From contig JAHBWU010000024.1 of NCBI GenBank assembly GCA_019636835.1, forward strand, positions 1 through 44,667: a DNA stretch of 44,667 bases, in the 5' to 3' direction. The notes beneath the pieces were generated by a model. It had not been told where the DNA came from and ran no database searches. It was given only the letters and a program-made list of their open reading frames with translations. Shown here in pieces: positions 1-8,606 of this stretch (positions within the stretch are counted from its first letter, which is position 1; the number at the start of each line of letters is the position of its first letter). Source of the DNA: Nitrospira sp. GTDB taxonomy: Bacteria; Nitrospirota; Nitrospiria; Nitrospirales; Nitrospiraceae. Made by a program: the position numbers and the translations under genes.

Positions 1-1603
1 AGTCCGGCTCCGCCGTAGTGCGCTGCGTCAGCAAGGCAATGAACCGCCGGACGTCGAGCATCAGACTATTCAGTTGGTCAACGGCTTGAGCGATGTGGAT
101 TTTGGATCGACGAGGAGATTTCCCCATCGACAATTTACCGGCTTCCAACTGCATGCCGACCGCGTAGAGGGCTTGTAAAATATTGTCATGCAAGTCTCGG
201 CTCAAATGCTCACGCTCTTCCATTGCCAGTTTGCGCTCGGTAATGTCCTGAACTGCGGCAAGGAGGAGCGGCCCGGCATGGCCGGATAACTCAACACGAG
301 TCGCTTTGACCGAGACCCAAATAATTTCACCGGACTTTCGGATGTATCGTTTTTCGTGGGTATATTCCGATCGGATCCCGCGGAAAAACTCGTCCGTCAA
401 CACGATGTTGGCGGAAAGATCTTCCGGGTGTGTATAGAGCGCATAGGTACTGCCGATAACTTCACGTTCGCCATACCCCGTCAGCTCGCAAAAAGCTTTG
501 TTGGCGCTGATTGCGCGCCAGTTTTCATCGAGGATACAGAGCCCGACCGGCGCTTCAGCCACGAAGCGCTGAAGCCTCAGCTCGCTTGCCCGTAAGGCTT
601 CCTCGGCCTGCCTCCGGTCCGACTGGTCGACATAGATGCCGACGGCGACAGAGACTTGCTTGAACTCGTCGTAGACAAAAACGGGCCAGAGGAGAAGGTC
701 GAGGATCGCGCCGTCTTTGCGCTGGCGTTTCAGCTCGATAGGACCGGCCACCTCTCCTCGAGTTCCTGCTTGCCACAGTGCATCGGCTGCCGCTTCTTCA
801 CCAGGCTGGATATAGGGGAGCTCGCGGCCAAGGACTTCCTGTTCGGACCAACCGAACAGGTGTGTCGCGGCCTGATTCCAGCTGGTCACGCACGCGTCTC
901 GATCGAGGCTGATGAGCGGGAGTGCCGATTCTTTGACGAGGGTATGGAGCAATCGTGTGGTTTCGTGGAGTTGGTTTTCCGTCAGCTTGCGCTCCGTGAT
1001 ATCTTCACAGACGATCAGGATGAGGATGTGGCCGGTTTGGTCATGAATCGCCCGTGCTCGTTCTCTGACCCACAGCCTGGCTCCGTCCTTTCGGATTTTT
1101 TGGACTTCCCACTGAAACAGTGTGTAGGGACCGGCGGCACAATCCTTCAACTGTGTCAGCACGGTTTCCCGGTCGCTTGGATCAAACAATTTCATGATGG
1201 ATTGGCCGATGAGGTCTTCTTTCAGGTAACCAAGTTGATCGGCTCCAAAGCGGTTTACGGACAACACGGTGCCGTCGGCCGTGAGCGTGAAATACATGAA
1301 GGGGTTCTGTTCGTAAAGCGACTGGTAGCGCTGTTCACTCGTCTTGAGCGCAGATTCAGCCAGTTGCCGCCGTTCGACTTCCTGTTTGAGGTCGTTGACG
1401 GCTTGTTCGAGCCCCGCTGTGCGTTCGCGGACTTGTGCTTCGAGTGTGTCTCGAAGGTCCTGCTGGACCAAGTCCAACTCTTTGTGTGCTGGGGGACGGT
1501 TATGTCTTGCATCGGCCAATGCCTGCTGCAATTCAAAAACCTGGCGGCGTAGATCGACAAGTTCGGTGGACTGCGAGCTGTCGGTATCCAGCGGCGCACT
1601 CAT
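1..1603 (-). CDS. PAS-domain sensor histidine kinase (HisKA_3 type), 3' end cut off by the window
   Basis: About 534 codons are visible from the ATG at 1603 to base 1, where the frame is still open, so the ATPase domain lies outside the window. The order is: a coiled coil (residues ~15-88), PAS 1 (~90-205, ending in a DITERK motif), PAS 2 (~215-335), PAS 3 (~345-455, again ending DITERK), then a HisKA_3 dimerisation region with the phospho-acceptor histidine in SRDLHDNILQALYAVG. No transmembrane segment is seen, so it probably senses a cytoplasmic cue or redox state. HisKA_3 kinases normally pair with NarL-type regulators, and one starts 870 bases upstream on the same strand. The H-box closely resembles that of the kinase ending at 2472, so the two may share that regulator. 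The ligand is unknown. Confidence 0.9.
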   Translation of the reverse strand, partial: MSAPLDTDSSQSTELVDLRRQVFELQQALADARHNRPPAHKELDLVQQDLRDTLEAQVRERTAGLEQAVNDLKQEVERRQLAESALKTSEQRYQSLYEQNPFMYFTLTADGTVLSVNRFGADQLGYLKEDLIGQSIMKLFDPSDRETVLTQLKDCAAGPYTLFQWEVQKIRKDGARLWVRERARAIHDQTGHILILIVCEDITERKLTENQLHETTRLLHTLVKESALPLISLDRDACVTSWNQAATHLFGWSEQEVLGRELPYIQPGEEAAADALWQAGTRGEVAGPIELKRQRKDGAILDLLLWPVFVYDEFKQVSVAVGIYVDQSDRRQAEEALRASELRLQRFVAEAPVGLCILDENWRAISANKAFCELTGYGEREVIGSTYALYTHPEDLSANIVLTDEFFRGIRSEYTHEKRYIRKSGEIIWVSVKATRVELSGHAGPLLLAAVQDITERKLAMEEREHLSRDLHDNILQALYAVGMQLEAGKLSMGKSPRRSKIHIAQAVDQLNSLMLDVRRFIALLTQRTTAEPD

Positions 1604-1794
1604 AGAGAAGAGCCCCGTTTATACCAGATGAAACTACAAGGCCGGCCCTGACCCGATCCAGGTAGGTCAACCTTGGAACATGAGCTTGGAGAGTAGTATA
1701 GGCCCTGCGGGCTCACCAACGCCAGAGGGGTCGTCGAGGCCAGGGTGTCTTACGAAGGAGGAAGCACTACGTGGAATAGGTTATTACAGGCGGG

Positions 1795-2475
1795 CTAAAA
1801 TTTTTGACTTCGCGCAGCACCGGGCACATGGGTTTCTTTCATGAACCAGGCAACCGCTTCCGTACGGCGCTTGACATGAAGTTTATCGAAGATATTGGCC
1901 AGGTAGTTTTTCACGGTTTTATCGCTCAATCGAAGCTGGACGGCGATCTCCTTATTCGTTTTTCCTTCGGCCAGAAGCGGCAGGATCAAGCGTTCTTGCG
2001 GGGACAGCCGGGAGGTCCCGTGGGAAGTCGCTCCCAGGTGTGAACTGGTTCGAATCCAATGCAGGGCTTGCTGAGTGACTCGCGGATCTAGATAGCCTTG
2101 TCCGCCGGCGACGGTACGAATGGCACGAATGAGGTCATCCATTCGGACATCCTTGAGTATGTATCCGTGTGCGCCGTTCTGGACTGCAGCCATCACCGTG
2201 GAATTTTCAGCGTAACTGGTGAGGACGAGAATCCGAAGCTTCGGTGCAACGGCCAGAAGCCGTCGACAGGCTTCGGTGACCGAGGCGTCGGGAAGCTTCA
2301 CGTCGAGCAACACCATCTGAGGGGCAAGACGCTCAACGGCTGCCATGCCGTCCGCCACAGTGGCTGCCTCCCCGACGATCGTCATATCCGGTTCGAGGTG
2401 CAGCAGCGCACGTAGTCCTCTACGGACCATCTCATGGTCGTCAATAAGAACGATGGTGGTTGAAGAGGGCTTCAT
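1795..2475 (-). CDS. NarL/LuxR-family response regulator
   Basis: 226 aa. A receiver domain (residues ~6-125) has the acidic pair D12/D13, the phosphorylation site D58 (VLLDVKLPD), T86 and K108. A linker is followed by a LuxR-type helix-turn-helix (~160-216, LSPQERLILPLLAEGKTNKE onwards). The ATG at 2475 overlaps the stop of the upstream kinase in an ATGA, so the two are translationally coupled and almost certainly form one two-component pair. It should bind DNA as a dimer when phosphorylated. The target genes are not evident. It contains no autoinducer-binding domain and is therefore not the AHL receptor; that is the gene at 4348-5142. Confidence 0.95.
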   Translation of the reverse strand: MKPSSTTIVLIDDHEMVRRGLRALLHLEPDMTIVGEAATVADGMAAVERLAPQMVLLDVKLPDASVTEACRRLLAVAPKLRILVLTSYAENSTVMAAVQNGAHGYILKDVRMDDLIRAIRTVAGGQGYLDPRVTQQALHWIRTSSHLGATSHGTSRLSPQERLILPLLAEGKTNKEIAVQLRLSDKTVKNYLANIFDKLHVKRRTEAVAWFMKETHVPGAARSQKF

Positions 2476-3275
2476 ACTGAAGTCAACAGAGGCTCCAAGG
2501 AAAAATCGGCGATGACTTGCGTGCCTTCTCCGGTCTTGGACCGGACCCGCAACGCCCCACCGAGTCGTTTGGCTCGGGCTTCCATATTGGCAAGCCCGTA
2601 TCCTCGTGGTCGTCCAATCTCCGTTGAAAATCCAATGCCATCGTCATGGATGCTGACCCGAATTTTCGCCTCTCGCATGCGAATCGAGACGACAACCTGG
2701 GTTGCGTCGGCGTGGCGCGCGCAGTTGCTGACAGCCTCCCGCACGATATTCAGGATTTCTCGCTCTTCCTCTTTCGTCAGCACATCAATGGCGCCGCGTT
2801 GGAGATCCAGCTTGATATGTAACCGGCCTGGCTGCTCATAGGTCGCGCACAAGGCGAAGAGCTCTGACGACAAGTCAAATTCTTGGACACTTCCCGATTC
2901 CAGTTCTCGGATCATCCCACGGACTTCATGAATCAACTGATTGATCTGCCCGATCATCCGATCGTCGGCCTCTTTTGCTTCCGCCTTTTGATCGACCCGA
3001 GTCCGCTGAGCCGTTTCAATGTTCAAGCCGATCGCATATAACGACTGCAATACGGAGTCATGCAAGTCTCGACCGATACGGGTGCGGTCTTCCAGGAGCT
3101 TACTCAACCGGCTTTCAGTCGCTTTGAACGCGGTCGTTAATTCACCGGCACACGGCTCCAGCCGACGAAGATTGAAGGATTCCTTCAGGGGTTGATCAGA
3201 CTGGGCGACGGAGAGAACTGAGGTTGATCGAAGCCCTCCGTCCAATAATTGGAAACTTTTCGTGCCTTGTGCCAC
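2472..3275 (-). CDS. soluble NarX/DegS-type sensor histidine kinase
   Basis: HisKA_3 plus HATPase_c kinase, about 267 aa from the preferred GTG start at 3275. That start is preceded by a strong purine-rich Shine-Dalgarno (AAGGAAGGGGG). The frame stays open up to an ATG at 3425 (317 aa), but the extra 50 residues look non-coding and would contain the lux-box-like palindrome, so I reject that start. Visible features are the H-box GRDLHDSVLQSLYAIG (His ~72), an N-box EAVSNCARHADATQ, and glycine boxes DDGIGFS and GYGLANMEARAKRLGG. There is no transmembrane or recognised sensory domain, only a short helical N-terminus. It probably phosphorylates the regulator that overlaps its stop codon. The input signal is unknown; the promoter context suggests quorum-sensing control of its expression. 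Confidence 0.9.
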   Translation of the reverse strand: MAQGTKSFQLLDGGLRSTSVLSVAQSDQPLKESFNLRRLEPCAGELTTAFKATESRLSKLLEDRTRIGRDLHDSVLQSLYAIGLNIETAQRTRVDQKAEAKEADDRMIGQINQLIHEVRGMIRELESGSVQEFDLSSELFALCATYEQPGRLHIKLDLQRGAIDVLTKEEEREILNIVREAVSNCARHADATQVVVSIRMREAKIRVSIHDDGIGFSTEIGRPRGYGLANMEARAKRLGGALRVRSKTGEGTQVIADFSLEPLLTSV

Positions 3276-3337
3276 CTTACCCCCTCCTTCCTTGGTTTGT
3301 ATCTGCACAGAACCGATCCCCTTCAGAATCGAGTGAG

Positions 3338-3386
3338 TATTTACATCAGAAGGGCCTAGGAAAACACCTGGCGGGTACGCCAGGTG
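3338..3386 (-). promoter_or_regulatory. lux-box-like palindrome (3365-3386) with a -10-like hexamer (3338-3343)
   Basis: Positions 3365-3373 and 3378-3386 are perfect 9-base inverted arms (CACCTGGCG / CGCCAGGTG) around GGTA. This has the CCTG...CAGG pattern and size of LuxR-type operators. On the minus strand a TAAATA hexamer at 3343-3338 would put transcription start near 3331. The palindrome centre would then lie about 44 bases upstream, the usual place for LuxR-type activation overlapping the -35 box. Toward luxI the centre is 134 bases from the start codon and no well-placed -10 was seen. The operator assignment is an inference from symmetry, spacing and the neighbouring luxI/luxR genes. 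Confidence 0.55.
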
Positions 3387-3509
3387 ACCTCTAGCTGCTG
3401 AGATGGAACCATCCGGCTCTTCCATTTATTAGACGAACGGTCCTGAACGGCCCTATGTCCGTCAAAAAATCGGGTCTATATCGAGCCTTAACCTGAAAGG
3501 AGACGACAC

Positions 3510-4289
3510 ATGCAAGTCACAACAGTCGGAGACGAAAGAGAAGTCGTGTTCTATGAAGGAGAGTTCCTCGTCAAGACGCTCGAAGGGAAGGCTGAGTTGA
3601 CGCAAGCCTATCGCTTGCGGCACAGGGTGTTTGCAGAGGTGCTTCGGTGGGTACCACCGACGGATGATGGGCAAGAAATGGATATGTATGACTTGTGGGG
3701 TTCTTCGATCGGACTTATCGACCGCAAAGGCAAGCTTCACGGTCTGGCGAGGCTCTTACCGGCTTCCGGCCCTTTCATGCTTGAGCAGGAGCTTCGTATG
3801 CTGCTGCCGCCGGATCATGTGGTGAGGAAGAACAGTGACACGGCGGAAATTACCAGGCTTGCGATTGATCCGGACATCAAGGACAAAGGGTTATCTGCTC
3901 GACTTATGCTGACCCTCATCAAGGGCATTTATCATTGGGCGATGGCGCATGGCGTGCGATACTTCTATTTAGAAGTCGACCATCGATTCTTTCGCGTACT
4001 TAATGCGATAGGGATTCCGTCCAGTCCGTTAGGTCTCCCGGTCCCGCTCCCTCCGGCCGGAACTCTCTCGATTGCCGCTATGATGGACATCGTGCAATGC
4101 GAAGAGGTTCTTGGCAGGAAACGGCCGGAGGTCATGGAATGGATGTCTGTCGTCACGACGATGCAAGGAGACGTCGTGAAGCGGACAACCGCTCAATGCC
4201 TGGAAGCGAAACAGAGTTGGTCGGTCTTTGCGGCTCCACGGGCAACGATCAACGCGGACCAACATGCGGTTCTGCAATCGGTCATATGA
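3510..4289 (+). CDS. luxI: LuxI-family acyl-homoserine-lactone synthase
   Basis: 259 aa; autoinducer synthases are usually about 200-220, so this one is longer at the C-terminus. It should make N-acyl-homoserine lactones from S-adenosylmethionine and an acyl-ACP or acyl-CoA. The invariant LuxI residues are in place with correct spacing: R37 and F41 (RHRVF), W47, E56, D58, D61, R81, and the E113-x2-R116 pair in TAEITRLAID. An AAAGGAG ribosome-binding site at 3496-3502 lies seven bases before the ATG. It is convergent with luxR, which ends 58 bases downstream. Residues after ~220 have no match I recognise. The acyl-chain length cannot be read from the sequence. AHL production has been reported for the genus Nitrospira, which fits. 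Confidence 0.93.
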   Translation: MQVTTVGDEREVVFYEGEFLVKTLEGKAELTQAYRLRHRVFAEVLRWVPPTDDGQEMDMYDLWGSSIGLIDRKGKLHGLARLLPASGPFMLEQELRMLLPPDHVVRKNSDTAEITRLAIDPDIKDKGLSARLMLTLIKGIYHWAMAHGVRYFYLEVDHRFFRVLNAIGIPSSPLGLPVPLPPAGTLSIAAMMDIVQCEEVLGRKRPEVMEWMSVVTTMQGDVVKRTTAQCLEAKQSWSVFAAPRATINADQHAVLQSVI

Positions 4290-4347
4290 CGGACGGTGAA
4301 GAAAGGTCGGGAAGGTGGAACAGGCTGGGAGTGAACGACACGGAAAA

Positions 4348-5142
4348 CTAGGCCAAGTTAGGCAACCCGTGTTGAACCGCCACGGCAACCGCCTGGGTGC
4401 GCGATGTCACATCCAGCTTGGAGAAGATGCTCTCCACGTGAAATCGTATGGTGCGTTCAGTGACGCCTGTGATTTGAGCGATTTCCCAATTGGTTTTCCC
4501 GTTCTTTATCCAATTCAGGATCGTGACTTCTCGTGGCGACAGCCCCGTCACGCATTTGTTGTTCGCACAGGAGATTTTCGGAGAAGAGCGCAGGAGAGCC
4601 AAATGCAGGTGCTGCCCAAGATAGTCCAAGAACTTCACGTACCGTGTGTGTAGAGCCGGTTCACCTCCGGCAAACGCAAAGAATGAAGTCACTCCGCAGG
4701 ATGGATCCAGTGAGCCGACCGTTACTCCGTCACTGAGTCCGAATGACGACGCAGTGTCAACGAATTCCTTTTCTCTCTTTGATTTCACGCCGGCATAGAC
4801 GTCGCTCCACACCTGCGCTTTTTGCGATCGCACCAGGGCATGGAGAACCGGATCGACCTCTCCGTACCGATTCTTCCAGTATTGGAAAAGCCATATTTGC
4901 GGGAAGTTGACGTTCAGGACATCGGAAAACCCCTCGAACTTCCCTTCTGTGCCCAAACGAACAAGCCCTCCGATCAACTGATCGAACGGAAGAAACTTCT
5001 TGGTGCGAATCAGCACATCTTTTACGTCCCTAGGGGACTCGGCCAATGCGGCATAGTGCGTGATTTCGAGTAGGTTTTGAAGGTCAGCTTTCGAGGCCTC
5101 TTCAAAAACATGAGCGGGAAAAGGAAGGGCTGCGGTAGTCAT
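4348..5142 (-). CDS. luxR: LuxR-family AHL-binding transcriptional regulator
   Basis: 264 aa. The N-terminal autoinducer-binding domain (residues ~25-180) keeps the ligand-pocket residues of TraR/LuxR with exact spacing: W84 and Y88 (IWLFQY), D97-P98 (EVDPV), W112 (VWSDV) and G139 (GLSDGV). The C-terminal LuxR HTH (~199-258) includes LSPREVTILNWIKNGKTNWE. It should bind the signal made by LuxI and act at lux-box-type operators. It is convergent with luxI and divergent from the FadL-type gene; the shared upstream region is 110-200 bases. Because all pocket residues are kept, it is likely a responsive receptor rather than an orphan that has lost ligand binding. Confidence 0.93.
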   Translation of the reverse strand: MTTAALPFPAHVFEEASKADLQNLLEITHYAALAESPRDVKDVLIRTKKFLPFDQLIGGLVRLGTEGKFEGFSDVLNVNFPQIWLFQYWKNRYGEVDPVLHALVRSQKAQVWSDVYAGVKSKREKEFVDTASSFGLSDGVTVGSLDPSCGVTSFFAFAGGEPALHTRYVKFLDYLGQHLHLALLRSSPKISCANNKCVTGLSPREVTILNWIKNGKTNWEIAQITGVTERTIRFHVESIFSKLDVTSRTQAVAVAVQHGLPNLA

Positions 5143-5342
5143 GAAGTGTTCCTCACATTTAGGAGGTACCGGGTGGAGGTATACAGTATTTACGGGTAAA
5201 AATATAGGGGCACGACGAAAAAACCACCCTAGGGCCTGATGGACCTAGTCCGATGCATCCATATACTATGAAGAAAGTTTCTGGACAAGATCAAGAGGTG
5301 GTCGGTACCATAACCATTCTTTTCCACATGCCAGCACATTAC

Positions 5343-6704
5343 ATGGTCAAATTCTGGGTTTTGTCCGTGTTTTTCTGTTTATTGGGTTTGCTGTATACGG
5401 CGAATGCCTCTGCGCAGGCGCTGAGATTTCAGCCTCAAGGTGCGTCGGCTGCCGGGCAGGGGAACGCATTCGCTGCTCAGGCCGACGATCCGTCAGCCAT
5501 CCATTTTAATCCCGCCGGCTTAACCCAGGTTCAAGGTATCCAAAGTTACGTCGGGACGACTGTAATGGGCGGTTCGATCAAATTCAAAGGGCCGACCGGA
5601 ATTGATAGCCGCGGTGACCTTGGCGACAGTGTTTCCACTCCTCTCCCTAGTCACTTTTATTTGAGTGCGAATCTGGGGACCCTCGGCGTAGCCCGGCTCT
5701 CCTCGCTGACCCTCGGTCTAGGATTGATTTCTCCATTTGGTTCAAACACGCGTTACCCGCTCGACGGTCCGTTCAATACAGCCGTCACGTCAGCGGAGCT
5801 GCCGCTGATCGACATCAAGCCTACCATTGCCTACAAGATAAACGAGGATCTGTCGGTCGGTGTGAGCGCTGATATTTACACGTTTGCGAGCTTTCTTGGC
5901 GAAGGCCATGTGGAGCAAAAACAGATCAGTGCCGGAGCCTTGGGAATCCCAGCTGGAGCGTCAGTCGAACTGAACGGGAAAGGGACCGGGGCAGGCGTGA
6001 CGGCCAGCCTGCTCTATAGCCCCCTGAAAAATGGAGCCGGTAAACCGATCCTGTCCATCGGACTGGTCTATCGCAGTCAAGTAGTTGTGCCGTTGAGTGG
6101 GTCACTGTTAGTCAACGGGACGAAAGTGTCCGATGCCTCCGCCGATCTTGTATTGCCGCAGATGGTTACCGGAGCCATCGCTGTCTGGCCGGTGCGCACC
6201 AGAGAGCGAGAGTGGAAGGTAGAGCTCGACGTCGAGTATGTGGGCTGGAGTTTAAATAGGAATCTTGATGTCCGCCTTTCGAACGGGGCGACGATTCCCC
6301 AGCCGCAACAGTGGAGCAACGTGCCGGTGATTGCGCTTGGAACCGAGCATAAGTGGCTGAACCCACAGTGGCTGCCGCACTGGGAGGTTGCGGTGCGTTC
6401 CGGCTATACGTATACGAAAGACCCTGTTCCCGATCGAACGTTCAATCCAGCGACAATTTCCTTGTCGGCTCATACCCTGTCCCTTGGCGCCGGGTTTCTT
6501 TGCAAGGGAGCAGGGAGATTTCTCGGTGTGATTCCCTGTAGTGGAGAGTCGGCTCTGTGGCCGAAGGGCATCGGATTGGATCTTGCCTATCAGGAATGGT
6601 TTTATGAATCACGCACCGTTGTCGGTAATGTGAATCCGACCGTCGATGGGACGTACCATGCCTTCGTGCACTTGGGTACGTTCAGTTTGCGTGCCCTCTT
6701 CTAG
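5343..6704 (+). CDS. FadL/OMPP1-type outer-membrane channel
   Basis: 453 aa from the ATG at 5343, which begins a clear signal peptide (MVKFWVLSVFFCLLGL..., cleavage near ASA-QA). The frame also opens at 5253, but that start would put 30 unusual residues before the signal peptide. The mature protein begins with the typical FadL N-terminus (ALRFQPQGASAAGQGNAFAA) and the DDPSAIHFNPAGL hatch motif. Alternating amphipathic strands follow to a C-terminal aromatic residue. FadL proteins carry hydrophobic compounds such as long-chain fatty acids across the outer membrane. It sits directly beside luxR and luxI. Long-chain AHL uptake by a FadL homologue is known in Sinorhizobium, so signal uptake is a reasonable hypothesis here, but fatty-acid or hydrocarbon uptake is equally possible. 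Confidence 0.85.
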   Translation: MVKFWVLSVFFCLLGLLYTANASAQALRFQPQGASAAGQGNAFAAQADDPSAIHFNPAGLTQVQGIQSYVGTTVMGGSIKFKGPTGIDSRGDLGDSVSTPLPSHFYLSANLGTLGVARLSSLTLGLGLISPFGSNTRYPLDGPFNTAVTSAELPLIDIKPTIAYKINEDLSVGVSADIYTFASFLGEGHVEQKQISAGALGIPAGASVELNGKGTGAGVTASLLYSPLKNGAGKPILSIGLVYRSQVVVPLSGSLLVNGTKVSDASADLVLPQMVTGAIAVWPVRTREREWKVELDVEYVGWSLNRNLDVRLSNGATIPQPQQWSNVPVIALGTEHKWLNPQWLPHWEVAVRSGYTYTKDPVPDRTFNPATISLSAHTLSLGAGFLCKGAGRFLGVIPCSGESALWPKGIGLDLAYQEWFYESRTVVGNVNPTVDGTYHAFVHLGTFSLRALF

Positions 6705-6728
6705 GTGGCGGATCGGGCCTGATAGATG

Positions 6729-8531
6729 CTACTTGCCGAGCGCCCTACGGAGGTCCTCGACGGTCTTTGCGTTGAGACCGGCCTCCCGTAGAGCTTCATC
6801 GCTGGCCGAAGCCAGTTTGTCGAGACTGCCGAATTTCTCTAGGAGTTGATTGCGCCGAATCTCACCGATACCGATGACCTGATCCAGCCTGGAACCGACC
6901 AGCGATTTGCCTCGCAGCTTTCGATGGAACGTGATCGCAAAGCGATGGGCTTCATCGCGAATCCGTTGGAGCAGATGGGTGGAAGGAGATTGAGGCTTGA
7001 GCACGATCGGGTTTTTTCTTCCCGCCAGGAAGACACGCTCCTCTTTGTCGCCACGGGCCTTGGCCAGCCCAAGGATCGGCAGACCCTGTTGTCCGACCTC
7101 TTTGAGCCCCTCCAGCGCGGCAGCCAGTTGGCCGAGTCCGCCGTCGATGAGAATCAGGTCCGGCTGAGCCAGGTTCTCCTCCCGCCCATAGCGACGCGTG
7201 ACCACCTCTTTCATGCTTGCGAAGTCATTGGCCCCTGTGACCGTTTGGATCTTGAACCGCCGATAGTCCGCCTTCTTCATCTGTCCGTCTTCCCAGACGA
7301 CCATCGAGGCGACTGATTGATGACCCATCGTATTAGAGATGTCGAATCCCTCAATCCGATGCGGAGCGTGTTCCAGCCGCAGCAAACGTTTCAGTTCCTC
7401 GCCGGCTTGCCGGTCAAGTTCCTCATCGCGCAAGTGATCGGCGACGGCTGCCGCGGCATTCTCTTCGGCTAAGCGAACGAGCTGATGCTTGGCGCCTCGT
7501 TCAGGCGAACGCACACGAACCGATTCCCCTCGCTTGCCGGACAGCCATTGTTGAATCAGTGCAACGTCTTCAAGATCGGTCGGGACAAGGACTTCTCTCG
7601 GTGGCTGCCCGTCCTTGTTGTAGAACTGTTCGATGGCGGAGTGCACCAGCTCCTCATCGGACACAACGGCCGACTGAGGCCAGAAGAAATCTTTCCGTCC
7701 GATCAGCAAACCGCCGCGCACGAACAGAATCTGGAGGTCTACGGCCGAGCCTTGTCTGGCTAAGCCGATCACGTCTTGATCGGTAGCAGAGGTCTGCGTG
7801 ATCCGCTGCTTTTCCAACATCCGTTCGATCTTGAAGAGGCGGTCCCGCAGTCGGGCCGCTTCCTCGAATTCTTCCCGCTCCGCCGCCGCTTCCATGCGGG
7901 CACGGAGATCGTCAAGCAACTCGCGATCCCGGCCTTCCAGAAATTGGCGAACCTGTTTGACGATCTGATGGTACTCTTCCTTCGACTGATTGCCGGTGCA
8001 GGGCGCCATACAACGCTTGATCTCAAATTCGATGCAGGCGCGGTCGGCGGTCCCGTCGATATCGATCGTGCACGTGGCGAGGGGGAAGACGTGTTTGATG
8101 ACTTTCAATGTCTCACGAAGCGCGTTTGCCGGTGTATAAGGGCCGTAATAGAGGGCTCCATCTTTTTGCACGCGACGCACGATCGAAAGTCTGGGAAAAT
8201 CGTCTTTGATGGGCAGCCGCACATAGGGATATTGCTTGTCGTCCCGCAAGACGACGTTGAAGCGGGGTTTGTGGCGCTTGACCAGGTTGCTCTCAAGAAT
8301 CAGGGCCTCGAGCTCGGATCGGGTTACCATCGTCTCTACATCGGTGATGTGGCTGACGAGAAGACTGGTCTTGGGGCTGTGGTCTGCACCCTTTTGGAAA
8401 TAGGATCGGACGCGGTCGGCGAGCACCGCGGCTTTTCCGATGTAAATGATCTCTCTTTGCTCGTTCTTGAACAGGTAGACGCCGGGGCTATTCGGTAGAT
8501 GGGCGAGTTTGGACTGGAAGTCAGCAGTCAT
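6729..8531 (-). CDS. uvrC: UvrABC nucleotide excision repair nuclease subunit C
   Basis: 600 aa, full length for the family. The N-terminal GIY-YIG nuclease domain (residues ~14-95) has GVY and YIG motifs. Four cysteines follow (in ATC, RAC, KRC and APC around residues 153-178), which in UvrC bind an iron-sulphur cluster. Then come a UVR helix (EEFEEAARLRDRLFKIERML), an RNase H-like endonuclease domain (GFDISNTMGHQSVASMVVW, LILIDGG) and C-terminal helix-hairpin-helix motifs. It makes the dual incision around bulky DNA lesions after UvrB loading. The annotated ATG at 8531 lies inside a copy of the dispersed GTCATTGGTCA-type repeat and has no good ribosome-binding site, so the 5' end may have been rewritten by that repeat. 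Confidence 0.97.
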   Translation of the reverse strand: MTADFQSKLAHLPNSPGVYLFKNEQREIIYIGKAAVLADRVRSYFQKGADHSPKTSLLVSHITDVETMVTRSELEALILESNLVKRHKPRFNVVLRDDKQYPYVRLPIKDDFPRLSIVRRVQKDGALYYGPYTPANALRETLKVIKHVFPLATCTIDIDGTADRACIEFEIKRCMAPCTGNQSKEEYHQIVKQVRQFLEGRDRELLDDLRARMEAAAEREEFEEAARLRDRLFKIERMLEKQRITQTSATDQDVIGLARQGSAVDLQILFVRGGLLIGRKDFFWPQSAVVSDEELVHSAIEQFYNKDGQPPREVLVPTDLEDVALIQQWLSGKRGESVRVRSPERGAKHQLVRLAEENAAAAVADHLRDEELDRQAGEELKRLLRLEHAPHRIEGFDISNTMGHQSVASMVVWEDGQMKKADYRRFKIQTVTGANDFASMKEVVTRRYGREENLAQPDLILIDGGLGQLAAALEGLKEVGQQGLPILGLAKARGDKEERVFLAGRKNPIVLKPQSPSTHLLQRIRDEAHRFAITFHRKLRGKSLVGSRLDQVIGIGEIRRNQLLEKFGSLDKLASASDEALREAGLNAKTVEDLRRALGK

Positions 8532-8555
8532 TAGTCACTGGTCAATGGCTATTGG
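8526..8555 (+). repeat. dispersed GTCATTGGTCA-type repeat, copy a
   Basis: A 30-base stretch built of AGTCATTAGTCACTGGTCAA and the variant ATGGCTATTGG. Related stretches occur at 9002-9030, 9961-9990, 10027-10059, 10502-10530 and 26314-26351. This copy overlaps the uvrC start codon and lies 51 bases beyond the end of the four-helix-bundle gene. It is in inverted orientation to the copy on the other side of that gene. Confidence 0.75.
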
Positions 8556-8606
8556 CGTGGAAGGAGGAGAACATGACCCTATTGTACATGCCGATAGACA
8601 ATGAGG

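Noticed and set aside
656..1552. 298-codon open frame on the plus strand
   Set aside because: Antisense to the PAS kinase, whose minus-strand frame is uninterrupted from 1603 to base 2 and carries three PAS domains and an H-box.
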